DNA of 64,000 bases, taken from positions 1 through 64,000 of the forward strand of contig CAUZDY010000015.1 in the NCBI GenBank assembly GCA_963578805.1, given 5' to 3'. The first letter of the stretch is position 1; each line of letters opens with the position of its first letter. The notes beneath the pieces are model-generated. The model worked only from the letters and a program-made list of their open reading frames with translations. It had not been told where the DNA came from and ran no database searches. Origin of the DNA: CAUZIB01 sp963578805 (GTDB lineage Bacteria; Acidobacteriota; Vicinamibacteria; Vicinamibacterales; UBA8438). This document shows, piece by piece, positions 43,456 to 52,652 of the stretch. A program made the translations under genes and the position numbers.

Positions 43456-44412
43456 CTACAGCCGTTGGCGCATCACGAGTCCGATCGGTGCAGCCAACGA
43501 ATCAAGTTTGATCGGATTGACGTTCAATGACGACGTCACCTGTGGCGAAGCCAATTGCTCGACCTTGATACCAAGACGCTCTCCCAATGTTTGACGTGCG
43601 GCATCGGACGCCATCGGCGTATCGGCGCTTACCACCAGAACTGTTCGCCCCATGCCTTGTCCCTCAAGCCGGTCTTCGTAGTACATCGCGCTCTGATGCA
43701 CAAGATCGCTCACATCGCTTTCGCTCAGCGTTGGACAGTTCCGAAAAAAAATAAGGTCGGGTCCCCTCATGATGGCTAATGTGCTGTCATAACGCGAGAT
43801 ATGTAGGAGAAGCCAATCGGAGTCCGTGTCTGGTGCCATGACCAAGGCGACGTTAACTAGGTTGAAAGTGGCCAAATCGACCAGACCGGCGTAGGCGCCC
43901 GCGGCCGAACAGACTTCCTCATACTCCTCCACGATGTCACGGCGAGCCACCGCCACGACGAACTCTCTTCCTCCGTTTCCCCCGAGAGTACCCGGGGTAT
44001 AAGCAAGCTGCGCGTCTTCTACACGAAACGGAAGCGATTTACGAATTTGCCACCCGACGAGACGGGCAAGGTCATCCGGTCGAGACGGCAGCTCGTCGAA
44101 GCTAACGAATGACACTTTTGCGATACGGTCTGGCACCACGAGACCGATTCGTGTCGTCCGGCGTGGTAGCTGCCTGAGCACCTCACGAACGGCCTCGACG
44201 ACAACGTCCCGTTCGATCATGTTAGCCGCCACCGCGGTAGGTTCAAGGGCACCGCCTGGGAGGTCAATCCGGACGTGGCTGATCAGTTTTGGTGTCGAGT
44301 TGACCCAAGTAAGAGCAGCGCCTGTCACACCGTCTGCAGCAATCTCGACTCCAACCGATGGCCCCCCGGTCGATATCGCAGTCCGGAGAAAACGGCCCAA
44401 CTTACTCAACAA
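43456..44412 (-). CDS. pilM: PilM-like actin-fold protein
   Basis: A 318-residue PilM/GspL cytoplasmic protein of the actin-like fold: SVGVEIAADGVTGAALTWV at about 19-37, 'RRTTRIGLVVPDRIAKVSFVSFDELP' near 85-110, and 'WQIRKSLPFRVEDAQLAY' near 125. It binds the N-terminal peptide of PilN and connects to the ATPase. It overlaps the upstream ATPase gene by 11 bases. Confidence 0.83.
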   Translation of the reverse strand: MLSKLGRFLRTAISTGGPSVGVEIAADGVTGAALTWVNSTPKLISHVRIDLPGGALEPTAVAANMIERDVVVEAVREVLRQLPRRTTRIGLVVPDRIAKVSFVSFDELPSRPDDLARLVGWQIRKSLPFRVEDAQLAYTPGTLGGNGGREFVVAVARRDIVEEYEEVCSAAGAYAGLVDLATFNLVNVALVMAPDTDSDWLLLHISRYDSTLAIMRGPDLIFFRNCPTLSESDVSDLVHQSAMYYEDRLEGQGMGRTVLVVSADTPMASDAARQTLGERLGIKVEQLASPQVTSSLNVNPIKLDSLAAPIGLVMRQRL

Positions 44413-46096
44413 AAGTCACCTTGTTGATCTCTCGGAGCGTCGTCACGCCTGCGAGGACACAGTCAACGGCCGTCTCTCGCAAGAAACGCATCCCCTCCTC
44501 TCGCGCCGCCTTCTTGATCTCCGAAGTAGCCTTTCGGTCCAAAATCATCTCTCGGATGGTGTCGCTAAGATCAAGGAGCTCACAAACGGCCGTACGTCCC
44601 TTGTAGCCCGTCCCGCCACATTCGATGCAGCCACCGCCCTCGAAGAACGTATACCGGTCAGTCCACTCAGGATCGAGACCGGCTTCGATGAGCTCACTGC
44701 GCTCAATCTGGACGCTATGCTTGCACTCCAAGCAGATCGTCCGGACTAATCGCTGAGCTAAGACACAGTTGAGCGCCGACACGAACTGGTATTCCTCGAC
44801 ACCCATATTCAGGAAGCGACCCAACACATCAACAACATTGTTGGCATGCACCGTCGTAAACACCAGGTGTCCCGTGAGCGCCGACTGGATCGCAATTTGT
44901 GCCGTCTCGGGGTCACGAATCTCACCCACCATGATCTTGTCGGGGTCGTGACGTAGAATCGAACGGAGACCACGAGCGAAGCTCAGACCCTTCTGCTCGT
45001 TGATCGGAATTTGTGTAATGCCTTGTAGTTGATACTCTACTGGGTCTTCAATCGTTATAATCTTGTCTTCAGACGACTGGATCTCTGACAACGCGGCGTA
45101 AAGCGTCGTGGTCTTTCCACTTCCCGTCGGTCCCGTCACGAGTACCATCCCATACGGCTCGGCGATGTATTTTCTGAACCGCTTGAGTTCATCGTCTGGA
45201 AAGCCCAAAATATCCAGACGTAACTCACGAAATTGCTCGCTGATTAATTCCTTATCAAGGATCCGAATGACGGCATCTTCTCCGTGAATGCTCGGCATAA
45301 TCGACACGCGACAATCAACCGCCTTCCCGGGCAGCCGCACTTTAAACCGGCCGTCTTGAGGAACGCGCTTCTCGGCGATGTCGAGTTCTGCCATCACTTT
45401 GATCCGGGACAGGATCGGACTATGGAACTGCTTGTCGATCGGTCGCATGGCCGATTGCAGGACCCCGTCGACGCGATACTTGACGTAGACTGCGTCATCC
45501 TGTGTTTCCACATGAATATCGCTGGCCCGTCGCTGGATCGCGGTGTAAATCATCGAGTCGATTAAACGGATTATCGGACTGATGTCACTCGTTAGTCGCT
45601 CTACACTCAGGCTGTCTTCGCTCGATTCGTCATCGTGTAGAAGCTGGATCTCGAAACCCTCGGTCGCCTCATCCAGGACTCGCTGGGAACCTTCGCTCTT
45701 CTTTAAAATAGACTCGATCAAAGACGGGGTCCCAACGGTCACCTTTATCGCTGAGCCCAACAACAGGGGTAACTCGTCTAGTTTGGGCACGTCGGTCGGA
45801 TCGGCAACCACGACCACTAGCGTTCCGCCCTCGCGCCGATGCGGGACGAATCCGTATCGCAACATCACGTCGGTCGGAATCGAGCGAAACAACTCCTGAT
45901 CGATGTAAAACCGATCCATGTCGACATATTCAAGTCGATATCGCTCGGCGAGTCGTCGTGCGTGGGCTACCTCGTCATCGCTGTTACGTCTTTGTTCAGA
46001 AAGGTCTGGATCGGTCGGCGCTGGTGTCGAGCTTGTGAGCTTGACGACGTCCGGCCTGGTTGGCACGGACGTCTCGGTACTCCTTGAATCCGGCAT
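44402..46096 (-). CDS. gspE: Assembly ATPase GspE/PilB
   Basis: A 564-residue hexameric ATPase: N-terminal MshEN/T2SSE_N domain (about 30-145), Walker A VTGPTGSGKTTTLYAALSE near 318, Asp box EDPVEYQLQGITQI, Walker B IMVGEIRDPETAQIA, His box TGHLVFTTVHANN, and a four-cysteine zinc motif CLECK...CIECGGTGYKGR near 450-490. It powers pseudopilus or pilus extension. It shares one base with the upstream gspF stop. PilT-type retraction ATPase is not in the window. Confidence 0.93.
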   Translation of the reverse strand: MPDSRSTETSVPTRPDVVKLTSSTPAPTDPDLSEQRRNSDDEVAHARRLAERYRLEYVDMDRFYIDQELFRSIPTDVMLRYGFVPHRREGGTLVVVVADPTDVPKLDELPLLLGSAIKVTVGTPSLIESILKKSEGSQRVLDEATEGFEIQLLHDDESSEDSLSVERLTSDISPIIRLIDSMIYTAIQRRASDIHVETQDDAVYVKYRVDGVLQSAMRPIDKQFHSPILSRIKVMAELDIAEKRVPQDGRFKVRLPGKAVDCRVSIMPSIHGEDAVIRILDKELISEQFRELRLDILGFPDDELKRFRKYIAEPYGMVLVTGPTGSGKTTTLYAALSEIQSSEDKIITIEDPVEYQLQGITQIPINEQKGLSFARGLRSILRHDPDKIMVGEIRDPETAQIAIQSALTGHLVFTTVHANNVVDVLGRFLNMGVEEYQFVSALNCVLAQRLVRTICLECKHSVQIERSELIEAGLDPEWTDRYTFFEGGGCIECGGTGYKGRTAVCELLDLSDTIREMILDRKATSEIKKAAREEGMRFLRETAVDCVLAGVTTLREINKVTFVE

Positions 46097-47301
46097 CAGA
46101 CGATCGACCCGAGCTGAATAAGCGGCATGTACAATGCAAGAAGCAGGCCCGCGATGATAATCCCCATAATTACCAAGAGCAGCGGTTCCACTAAAGTCAT
46201 AAAACGGGACAGCGCGGTTTCGATTTCTTCATCGAAGAAATCCGCAACACTGGTCAGCATCTGCTCCAGCGCTCCGGTTGACTCGCCGACCTCGACCATC
46301 TTGACCGCGACCGGTGGAAAGATGCCGTGTTTCGACAATGTTGTCGACAGAGACTGTCCTTCCCTCACCTCCCGAGACACGGTAACGAGCTGCTGAGAGA
46401 AATACCGGTTACCAATTGACTCACCGGCAACATCAAGCGCGGTGACGAGCGGAATCCCACCCCTTAGTAACGTGGACAGTGTTCGCGCCAGCTGAGAGGT
46501 TGCAAATTTCCGAGCAATGCTTCCGACACCCGGTATCTCCAATAGAACGTGGTCAAGTATGGCTGGACTGCCTGACTTTCGCAGCCACGCCCACCCGAGT
46601 GCCGCGCCTGAAACCATGACGACCACAATGGTTAGAAGATTTTGATGCAGTGCTTCGGATGTTGCCACGATGGCACGGGTACTCAACGGAAGCTCGGCAC
46701 CAAGACCGTCATAGAAGTTCCCAAATTCTGGGACGACGCGGAGCACAATGATTCCGACTACGACGGTCGACAACGCCAACAGAATCGCCGGGTAGATCAG
46801 AGCCGAGACCGTCTTACGACGGACGGTGCCGATGACACGCGAATAGGCAATATACCGCTGGAGGACCTCGTTCAGGCTTCCGCTCTTTTCTCCAGCCAGC
46901 AGCGACGCTGTATACACCCCAGGGAATAGATCTCCGTGCGCTGCGAAGGCATCAGACAGAGCCACCCCGCTTCGCACCCGGTCGTGTACATCATCGAGGA
47001 CCAGCTTCAGTACCGAGTTTTCGACCCGCTGGCGGAGAATGTCGAGTGATTGGACCACCGGTATGCCAGCATTTAGCAGGGTCGCTAATTCCTGGTTAAA
47101 AACGATGAAATCACGGGCTTTAACCCGCCGCCCCTGTGAAAGCGACCGCGCGAGTGAGCTAAACGTCCCTTTTCGCTGGAGAGATAGGACACACAGGCCC
47201 TTCTCGTTCAGCTGTTGTCGGAGCTTCGCCTCGTCCTCGGCGATGTAGATCCCCTGAACAATCTCACCGCCAGACGAGCCGAGTCGACAGTGAAACTCCA
47301 T
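46096..47301 (-). CDS. gspF: Inner-membrane platform protein GspF/PilC
   Basis: A 401-residue platform protein with two repeated GspF domains (about 70-190 and 270-395), each with one or two membrane helices (ALIYPAILLALSTVVVGIIVLRVV near 165-188; LLLVIMGIIIAGLLLALYMPL at the C-terminus), and the motif 'FNQELATLLNAGIPVVQSLDILRQ' near 68-91. It is the first gene of the cluster. Upstream, 47302-47465 shows no clear promoter. Confidence 0.92.
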   Translation of the reverse strand: MEFHCRLGSSGGEIVQGIYIAEDEAKLRQQLNEKGLCVLSLQRKGTFSSLARSLSQGRRVKARDFIVFNQELATLLNAGIPVVQSLDILRQRVENSVLKLVLDDVHDRVRSGVALSDAFAAHGDLFPGVYTASLLAGEKSGSLNEVLQRYIAYSRVIGTVRRKTVSALIYPAILLALSTVVVGIIVLRVVPEFGNFYDGLGAELPLSTRAIVATSEALHQNLLTIVVVMVSGAALGWAWLRKSGSPAILDHVLLEIPGVGSIARKFATSQLARTLSTLLRGGIPLVTALDVAGESIGNRYFSQQLVTVSREVREGQSLSTTLSKHGIFPPVAVKMVEVGESTGALEQMLTSVADFFDEEIETALSRFMTLVEPLLLVIMGIIIAGLLLALYMPLIQLGSIV

Positions 47302-47465
47302 ACTCGCTCCCCCGTCGCGGTCCCAGTCTATTTGTCCGACAATAGATTATCGGCGCCGACCCTGTAACAATACGGATCCGAACGCCTTAAACAACACGTT
47401 TCCTTGCGGTTACGAGTGAGTATGTCGATGGCGATCTTGATACGCCTGGTTAAGTTCGAACCTAA

Positions 47466-48143
47466 TTAGTCACTCTGATTGGCTTCGACTAGGTCCAAGA
47501 CCTTGGCGACATAGCGACGGGTTTCTGGAAACGGGGGCACCCCTGCAAACTTCCGAACCGATCCTTCACCAGCATTGTATGCAGCCAGCGCTCCGGCGAT
47601 ACCGAATTTTTCAATTAGGCGACGCAGGTGACGGGTTCCGGCTTCGATATTCTGAACCGGATCAAATGGATCGCCAATGGCATACTCGTCAGCTACGGCC
47701 GGTGTCAGCTGCATCAGCCCCATCGCTCCGCGGTGCGATAGCGCTCTCGAACGGTAGCTGGACTCCGCTTCGATCAGTGCGTGGATAAGGTATCGATCTA
47801 CGCCATGACGCTTCGACGCCCCCTGAATCAGGGCACCATACGGTCGCTCCAGCATCCGCAGACCTGAGTTTTGTGTGGGTGAAACCGCCACGACGAGTTC
47901 CTGATCGCTGCGTGGTGTCTCATCCAGTTCGATCCGATCGATTAACAAGGGATCGCAGCGCACCGACCCACCTCCGTGAAGCTCAAGCACGATGGTTTGT
48001 CCGTCGACATGATGCCTAGCAATTGTCATCACACGACCAGACGCAAAGTGTACAAGTTCGAAGCCGGTTGGTGCTGCAGCAGGAGCGCTGAAACAAGCCA
48101 CGGCCAAGAAGCCCGCCAAGGTGGTGGTTCGAAGTGTAGCCAT
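47466..48143 (-). CDS. Lytic transglycosylase (SLT domain)
   Basis: A 225-residue secreted protein: signal peptide (MATLRTTTLAGFLAVACFSAPAAA), a short beta region to about 85, then an SLT/goose-lysozyme-like domain with the catalytic Glu in LIHALIEAESSYRSRALSHRGAMGLMQLTPAVAD (about 120-150), 'DPVQNIEAGTRHLRRLI' and 'AAYNAGEGSVRKF'. It cleaves murein glycan with 1,6-anhydro product formation. The start at 48143 is preferred over 48233 because of the signal peptide. It is 43 bases after the unknown lipoprotein. Confidence 0.9.
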   Translation of the reverse strand: MATLRTTTLAGFLAVACFSAPAAAPTGFELVHFASGRVMTIARHHVDGQTIVLELHGGGSVRCDPLLIDRIELDETPRSDQELVVAVSPTQNSGLRMLERPYGALIQGASKRHGVDRYLIHALIEAESSYRSRALSHRGAMGLMQLTPAVADEYAIGDPFDPVQNIEAGTRHLRRLIEKFGIAGALAAYNAGEGSVRKFAGVPPFPETRRYVAKVLDLVEANQSD

Positions 48144-48186
48144 TCTATCGAACGTAGCACAGGTCGAACGACCTTCACAAACTGAC

Positions 48187-49080
48187 CTAGGGTGACAGGG
48201 GTTCCAGAAACGCGTAAAAGACTCGTGCGCCAAGACTTCTCAGATCTGCACTCAAACCGCCTGAAACCGATTCCGGCACAAATGTCTGATCGACATACAG
48301 ATCGATTGTGACAGAATCGGCGTCGCCTAACTGCGCGACACCTAGCGGAATCTCGTGGAATTGATTCTCCAGACTGTCGAGCCTAATCTCATAAATCACT
48401 TGCTCACCGATCCGAATCTCGACTTCCTGGGGGGTCTCAAAATAATCGAAACGGCCAGAGAGCTCAAGATAAAACACGGCGTCTGACCTAGGGTTTCGAA
48501 ATGAGAAACTAGCCTTCTCGGTTGTCCAACGCCACATCACCTTGGTCTCTGGGTCGGTCTCGTTGCCGTGCCAGCCATCCTGATAGTAGACAAAACTACT
48601 CTCCGCTTGGGGTGCGATAGCGACCGACGTGGCTCGATAGGCTTTCTCGCCGATCGAATCACCTGTCAACGCCCACCGCTCTCCCGTGGCCGGCGAGTAC
48701 AACCCGACCGTCACTATCGAGTCACCAACATAGGGATACATCGGGATCCGTTCCCGTCGTGTGTACGAGATTGTCTGGCCAGGCTGCCACTGACTGGTCG
48801 GCACGGACGGCTCATGGTCGGCAGCCCACATCATGTCTCCGTTCACATCAAGAAAGTGCACCATCACCCACAGGTCTTCCTCAAGCGGTTTCAGATCCGG
48901 TGACACGACGAACTGAATTGCCATCTTGACCGGTCCACCGAGCGGTACGACTTTCCGGTCCAGCTGAAGGGTCACAACGGCCACGGGATCGTCGGACAAC
49001 CCCGAACTACAGGCTATCATCGCGATACCGACGGCAGCCGGCGCGAGCCGGGACAGCCAGCGGCGCGGTAAACAGGCCAA
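48187..49080 (-). CDS. Predicted lipoprotein of unknown function
   Basis: A 297-residue protein starting at TTG (49080) with AAGGAGGA 9 bases upstream; a longer ORF exists upstream but its N-terminal part lacks protein character. The signal sequence ends AMIAC (lipobox). The mature part has two beta-rich halves: one with 'LEEDLWVMVHFLDVNGDMMWAADHEP' and 'YVGDSIVTVGLYSPATGERWAL', and one with 'DPETKVMWRWTTEKASFSFRNPRSDAVFYLELSG', both phrases that recur in conserved acidobacterial proteins as I recall. Function unknown. Confidence 0.6.
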   Translation of the reverse strand: MACLPRRWLSRLAPAAVGIAMIACSSGLSDDPVAVVTLQLDRKVVPLGGPVKMAIQFVVSPDLKPLEEDLWVMVHFLDVNGDMMWAADHEPSVPTSQWQPGQTISYTRRERIPMYPYVGDSIVTVGLYSPATGERWALTGDSIGEKAYRATSVAIAPQAESSFVYYQDGWHGNETDPETKVMWRWTTEKASFSFRNPRSDAVFYLELSGRFDYFETPQEVEIRIGEQVIYEIRLDSLENQFHEIPLGVAQLGDADSVTIDLYVDQTFVPESVSGGLSADLRSLGARVFYAFLEPLSP

Positions 49081-49224
49081 TGTGTAGAATCCTCCTTCGC
49101 TCGGAACTACGTTGGGATAAGTGTCGCCATGGTAACGTGTTGTCGCACTTACGGCAATATGGTACGCTTCCGGCGCATTTGACTGCAGACGCGGTTGCGC
49201 CCTTCCGCCGCGGAGGACCATCGA

Positions 49225-49515
49225 ATGACGCTTGAAGCACTTGGTATGGTAGAGACGAAAGGCTTGGTCGGTTCGATTGAAGCGGCCGACGCGATGGTGA
49301 AGGCCGCCAATGTCGTCCTCGTTGGCAAGGAGTACATCGGTGCGGGTTACGTCACGGTTATGGTGCGCGGAGATGTGGGTGCGGTCAAAGCCTCGACCGA
49401 CGCCGGTGCCGCAGCGGCCAGGCGTGTCGGCGAACTCGTCTCCGTCCACGTTATTCCGAGACCTCATAGTGAGGTCGAAAAAATTCTCCCGAAGGCTAAA
49501 GACGCGTCGAAGTAG
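49225..49515 (+). CDS. Bacterial microcompartment hexameric shell protein (PduA/EutM type)
   Basis: A 96-residue single BMC-domain protein: EALGMVETKGLVGSIEAADAM, the pore loop KEYIGAGYVTVMVRGDVGAV (about 37-56) and 'DAGAAAARRVGELVSVHVIPRPHSEVEKILP', almost the classic PduA pattern. Such proteins tile the facets of microcompartments and their pores pass small substrates. ATG with CGGAGG 9 bases upstream. The only other BMC-type gene in the window is the next one. No pentamer (BMC-P), BMC-T or PduL is nearby, so this is a satellite locus. Confidence 0.93.
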   Translation: MTLEALGMVETKGLVGSIEAADAMVKAANVVLVGKEYIGAGYVTVMVRGDVGAVKASTDAGAAAARRVGELVSVHVIPRPHSEVEKILPKAKDASK

Positions 49516-49527
49516 CACCGAGAGGGC

Positions 49528-51243
49528 ATGAGCCAACCCTCCTCTCTCTCCTCTTCGCTGGATCGCGATCTCATCTCGATCAGTGAGGCTCGTGCGCAGG
49601 CGCGCCGGGCGAAGGCGGTCCAGCCTCAGCTCGAACAACTTACACAGAAGCAGATCGATACGATCGTTGACGCGATGGCCACTGCCGTCACGGGCGAAGC
49701 TGAGTCGCTCGCGGCGCTCGCCGTTCACGAGACCGGATTCGGTGTGGTTGCCGACAAGGTCCAGAAGAACCTATTTTCGGCCCGAACCGTGCACGAGTTT
49801 ATCCGTCCGATGAAGACGGTTGGAGTTATTCGCTCCCTCAGTGACCGACGAGTACTGGAAATTGCTCAACCGTTTGGTGTCGTTGCGGCCGTCGTCCCGT
49901 CCACTAATCCAACGTCGACAACGATCTACAAAATTTTAATCGCGATCAAGGCGCGGTGTGCTTTGGTGATCAGCCCACACCCTGCCGCCGTCAGGTGTAT
50001 CACGCAAACCGCTGAGTTGATGAATCGCGCGGGTCTCGGTGCCGGGCTCCCTGATGGTGCAATCAGCTGGATGCAGACCGTGACCCTCGAAGGCACCCAA
50101 GAGCTGATGCGGCATCGCGACGTCGCGGTGATTCTGGCCACTGGTGGCATGGGTTTAGTGCGGGCCGCCTACTCTGCCGGGAAACCAGCTTACGGCGTCG
50201 GTCCGGGAAACGCACCGGCCTACATCGAACGTTCCGCCGACTTACCCAAGGCGGTGCAGGATATCGTAGCCGGTAAGACATTCGACAACGGGTTGCTCTG
50301 CTCTTCGGAGAACTCGGTGGTGGTAGACCGTGTGGTCGCCGACGATGCAAAACGTGAGTTCAAAAACAACGGAAGCTCTTTTCTCTCTGCCGCCGAATGT
50401 GAGGCTTTGGCTAAGGTCCTCGTTACATCGGAACGGCTACCCAACCCGACCCTGGTCGGGAGGCCCGCCACGGAGATAGCGGCTGCGGCAGGAATTACGG
50501 TGCCGACCGACACTCGTGTGTTAATCGCTCCACTCGACGGGGTTGGTCGTGATTACCCGCTATCGATCGAGAAACTGTGCCCCGTCCTCTCGTTTTATGT
50601 CGTCGACGACTGGAACGAGGGGTGCGAACGATGTATAGAAATTCTCCGGCATGGCGGCATGGGACATACCATGTCAATTCACTCCCGTGACGAAGGAATC
50701 ATCTTAGAGTTTGGCCTTAGGAAGCCGGCGTCTCGAATTGTCGTCAACACCCCAACGACTTTGGGGTCAATTGGAATGACCACCGGTCTCGACCCATCCA
50801 TGACGCTTGGCTGTGGAGGCTACGGTGGAAATATTACGTCGGACAATATCTCGCCGATGCATTTACTCAACATAAAACGTCTTGCTTACGAAACCCGCTC
50901 CGTAGCCGACCTTCGAACCTCGACAATGACACCAGCGGAGACACCCCGGGCCGAGAAGCCTGCCATTGACCCAGTGACGCTGGCGCAGCGAATCGATCTT
51001 TTCTTATCGACGAGAGGTGTGACCAAGACACAGGAAGCCGCCCCTCCACCAATCTCCCAGGCGAAACCATCAGAGCCGCAGGCGACACCGGTTGAATTTG
51101 TGTGTGAGGACGATGTACGCGAGGCGATCGAAGGCGCTCAGTCGATCGTCATCAACGATAAGACGATCGTTACACCGTCCGCACGCGACCTTGCTGAGCT
51201 CCATCACGTGTTCACCTACACTGGTCTCTCCACGAGGCACTGA
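49528..51243 (+). CDS. CoA-acylating aldehyde dehydrogenase with extended tail (PduP/EutE-like)
   Basis: A 571-residue aldehyde dehydrogenase with catalytic Cys258 in NGLLCSSENS and 'VVPSTNPTSTTIYKILIAIKAR' typical of acylating EutE/PduP types that convert aldehyde plus CoA to acyl-CoA. After the core (ending near 465) comes a Pro/Ala-rich linker with an amphipathic helix (LAQRIDLFLSTRG, about 485-498) resembling encapsulation peptides, then a 50-residue module (about 521-571; FVCEDDVREAIEGAQSIVINDKTIVTPSARDLAE) like the N-terminal motif of EutQ and some BMC aldolases. It starts 12 bases after the shell gene and probably is its cargo. Confidence 0.85.
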   Translation: MSQPSSLSSSLDRDLISISEARAQARRAKAVQPQLEQLTQKQIDTIVDAMATAVTGEAESLAALAVHETGFGVVADKVQKNLFSARTVHEFIRPMKTVGVIRSLSDRRVLEIAQPFGVVAAVVPSTNPTSTTIYKILIAIKARCALVISPHPAAVRCITQTAELMNRAGLGAGLPDGAISWMQTVTLEGTQELMRHRDVAVILATGGMGLVRAAYSAGKPAYGVGPGNAPAYIERSADLPKAVQDIVAGKTFDNGLLCSSENSVVVDRVVADDAKREFKNNGSSFLSAAECEALAKVLVTSERLPNPTLVGRPATEIAAAAGITVPTDTRVLIAPLDGVGRDYPLSIEKLCPVLSFYVVDDWNEGCERCIEILRHGGMGHTMSIHSRDEGIILEFGLRKPASRIVVNTPTTLGSIGMTTGLDPSMTLGCGGYGGNITSDNISPMHLLNIKRLAYETRSVADLRTSTMTPAETPRAEKPAIDPVTLAQRIDLFLSTRGVTKTQEAAPPPISQAKPSEPQATPVEFVCEDDVREAIEGAQSIVINDKTIVTPSARDLAELHHVFTYTGLSTRH

Positions 51244-51370
51244 GCTTGACTCCTCGGGCCGGTTGAGACGTTCCTTCCCGACACCCAAAACACTCCGCAT
51301 CTGGGATGCTTGATATCTGCGTAAACTGCAGAACAATAATCGAGGTGGTCGCGCGGTCGCTAAATGTCGC

Positions 51371-51411
51371 AGAGTATAAAGCGAAGAGTTTTCAACTCTA
51401 TATACTCTTCG
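51371..51411. repeat. Interleaved inverted repeats after the aldehyde dehydrogenase
   Basis: Two mutually exclusive hairpins share one region: GAGTATA (51372-51378) with TATACTC (51401-51407), enclosing GAGTT/AACTC, and CGAAGAGT (51382-51389) with ACTCTTCG (51404-51411). All pairings are perfect. There is no clean T-run. It lies in the 249-base gap before the M23 gene and could be a weak terminator or a regulatory switch. Confidence 0.4.
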
Positions 51412-51492
51412 TGACCGTCGAAATCCGTTCTCTTTCCATGTAAACAACGGTGTGTTAGACTCCGTTGTCAGCTTGCTGCGACACTCCCCTAC

Positions 51493-52383
51493 ATGTTTCG
51501 AACCCGGTACTCTTTCCTCATCGCGAATCGCACAACCGGCGCAACGAGCCGATTCACGGTTGGTCTCGGACCAGCCTGTGTTCTGTTTTTGGCGCTTTTC
51601 GTACTGCCGGTGACTCTCTTGGTTTACGCGGAACGGATCCAGTCACTCGCTGTCACGCGTCTCGAACTCCAGAACGCTCGTCTCGAGCTTGAAAATGTTG
51701 ACTATCGAGCGGCCGCAAACGAAGTGGCTAGCCATCTGTCTGGACTCGATGACGAGATGCTTGAGTTGACCGGGCGAGTCAATATGGATCCGTCCATGCT
51801 ACGGTCGATGTCGAAATTACCAGACAGCCTACGACTCGACGTGCCGCGAACTGTTAGCGAGGTGGAAGGGCAACTGGATGCGTTCGGCCGGTTGCGACTC
51901 CTTTTCGATTCGTTTACCGCGCGATTGGCGCGTGTTCGGCGAGCTGTGGCCTATCGGGAAGCGCTGGCTTCGGCGACACCGATCATCTGGCCATCCGATG
52001 GGTGGATATCTGCGACGTATGGCTATCGGACAGACCCATTTACCGGGAAGCGTAACTTCCATCCCGCGGTTGACATTTCCACTCAAAAAGGACAGCCCGT
52101 GTACGCAACGGCAACCGGCCGGATTATTTCTGCTCAACGGAATGGAGCGTACGGCAATCTCGTCGAGATCGACCATGGATTCGGACTGACAACACGATAC
52201 GGCCACCTGTCAAAGTTTGGTGCGTCGGTGGGCGATACGATCCAGCGTGGCGACGTGATCGGCTACGTGGGTGCAACTGGTCGCGCTACCGGGTACCACG
52301 TGCACTACGAGGTTTGGTCGAACGGTCGTACGATCAATCCGAAGCAGCTGTTACTAGAGCGCCCTGCGACCGCTGCCAACTAG
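51493..52383 (+). CDS. M23 family metalloendopeptidase
   Basis: A 296-residue membrane-anchored murein peptidase. One membrane helix at about 28-50, a coiled-coil (about 50-90), then a C-terminal LytM/M23 domain (about 175-290) with zinc ligands His and Asp in HPAVDIS and His in HVHYEVWSNG, plus 'GRIISAQRNGAYGNLVEIDHGFGLTTRYGHL'. It cuts stem-peptide cross-links or serves as an activator. It is transcribed apart from secA. Confidence 0.9.
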   Translation: MFRTRYSFLIANRTTGATSRFTVGLGPACVLFLALFVLPVTLLVYAERIQSLAVTRLELQNARLELENVDYRAAANEVASHLSGLDDEMLELTGRVNMDPSMLRSMSKLPDSLRLDVPRTVSEVEGQLDAFGRLRLLFDSFTARLARVRRAVAYREALASATPIIWPSDGWISATYGYRTDPFTGKRNFHPAVDISTQKGQPVYATATGRIISAQRNGAYGNLVEIDHGFGLTTRYGHLSKFGASVGDTIQRGDVIGYVGATGRATGYHVHYEVWSNGRTINPKQLLLERPATAAN

Positions 52384-52500
52384 CGTCCTGAGTCCGCACA
52401 GCGCCATGCTGCACCGATTGCCGTGACGCTTCGCCACGTCGGTTGGTGGATCCGATCGAGTGTCAAAGCTTTTGTCCCCGCGTACTCCGGAAGGAACGGG

Positions 52501-52530
52501 TTGCGTATCGCAGAGACGGGACACTAGAAT
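52501..52530 (+). promoter_or_regulatory. Possible sigma-70 promoter of secA
   Basis: TTGCGT (52501-52506), 18 bases and TAGAAT (52525-52530). The -10 is good, the -35 weak. It lies about 120 bases before the secA ATG. Confidence 0.35.
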
Positions 52531-52652
52531 CATCGAATAGCTGCACTCATCAGACCCAACCTTATGAGTCACAGCACAAGCACTCGGTGCCGGCGACCTT
52601 GCGGTTGCATAATCTACCCGGATCTCGCGGTCATTATTTCCTGTCCACTCTG

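Noticed and set aside
47440..47466. GTTCGAACC like a tRNA T-arm
   Set aside because: The flanking bases do not form the 5-base T stem, and no matching D-arm or acceptor stem is found.
52443..52652. N-terminal extension of SecA
   Set aside because: Residues before MLDTILKK show no family match; a possible promoter lies within the stretch.
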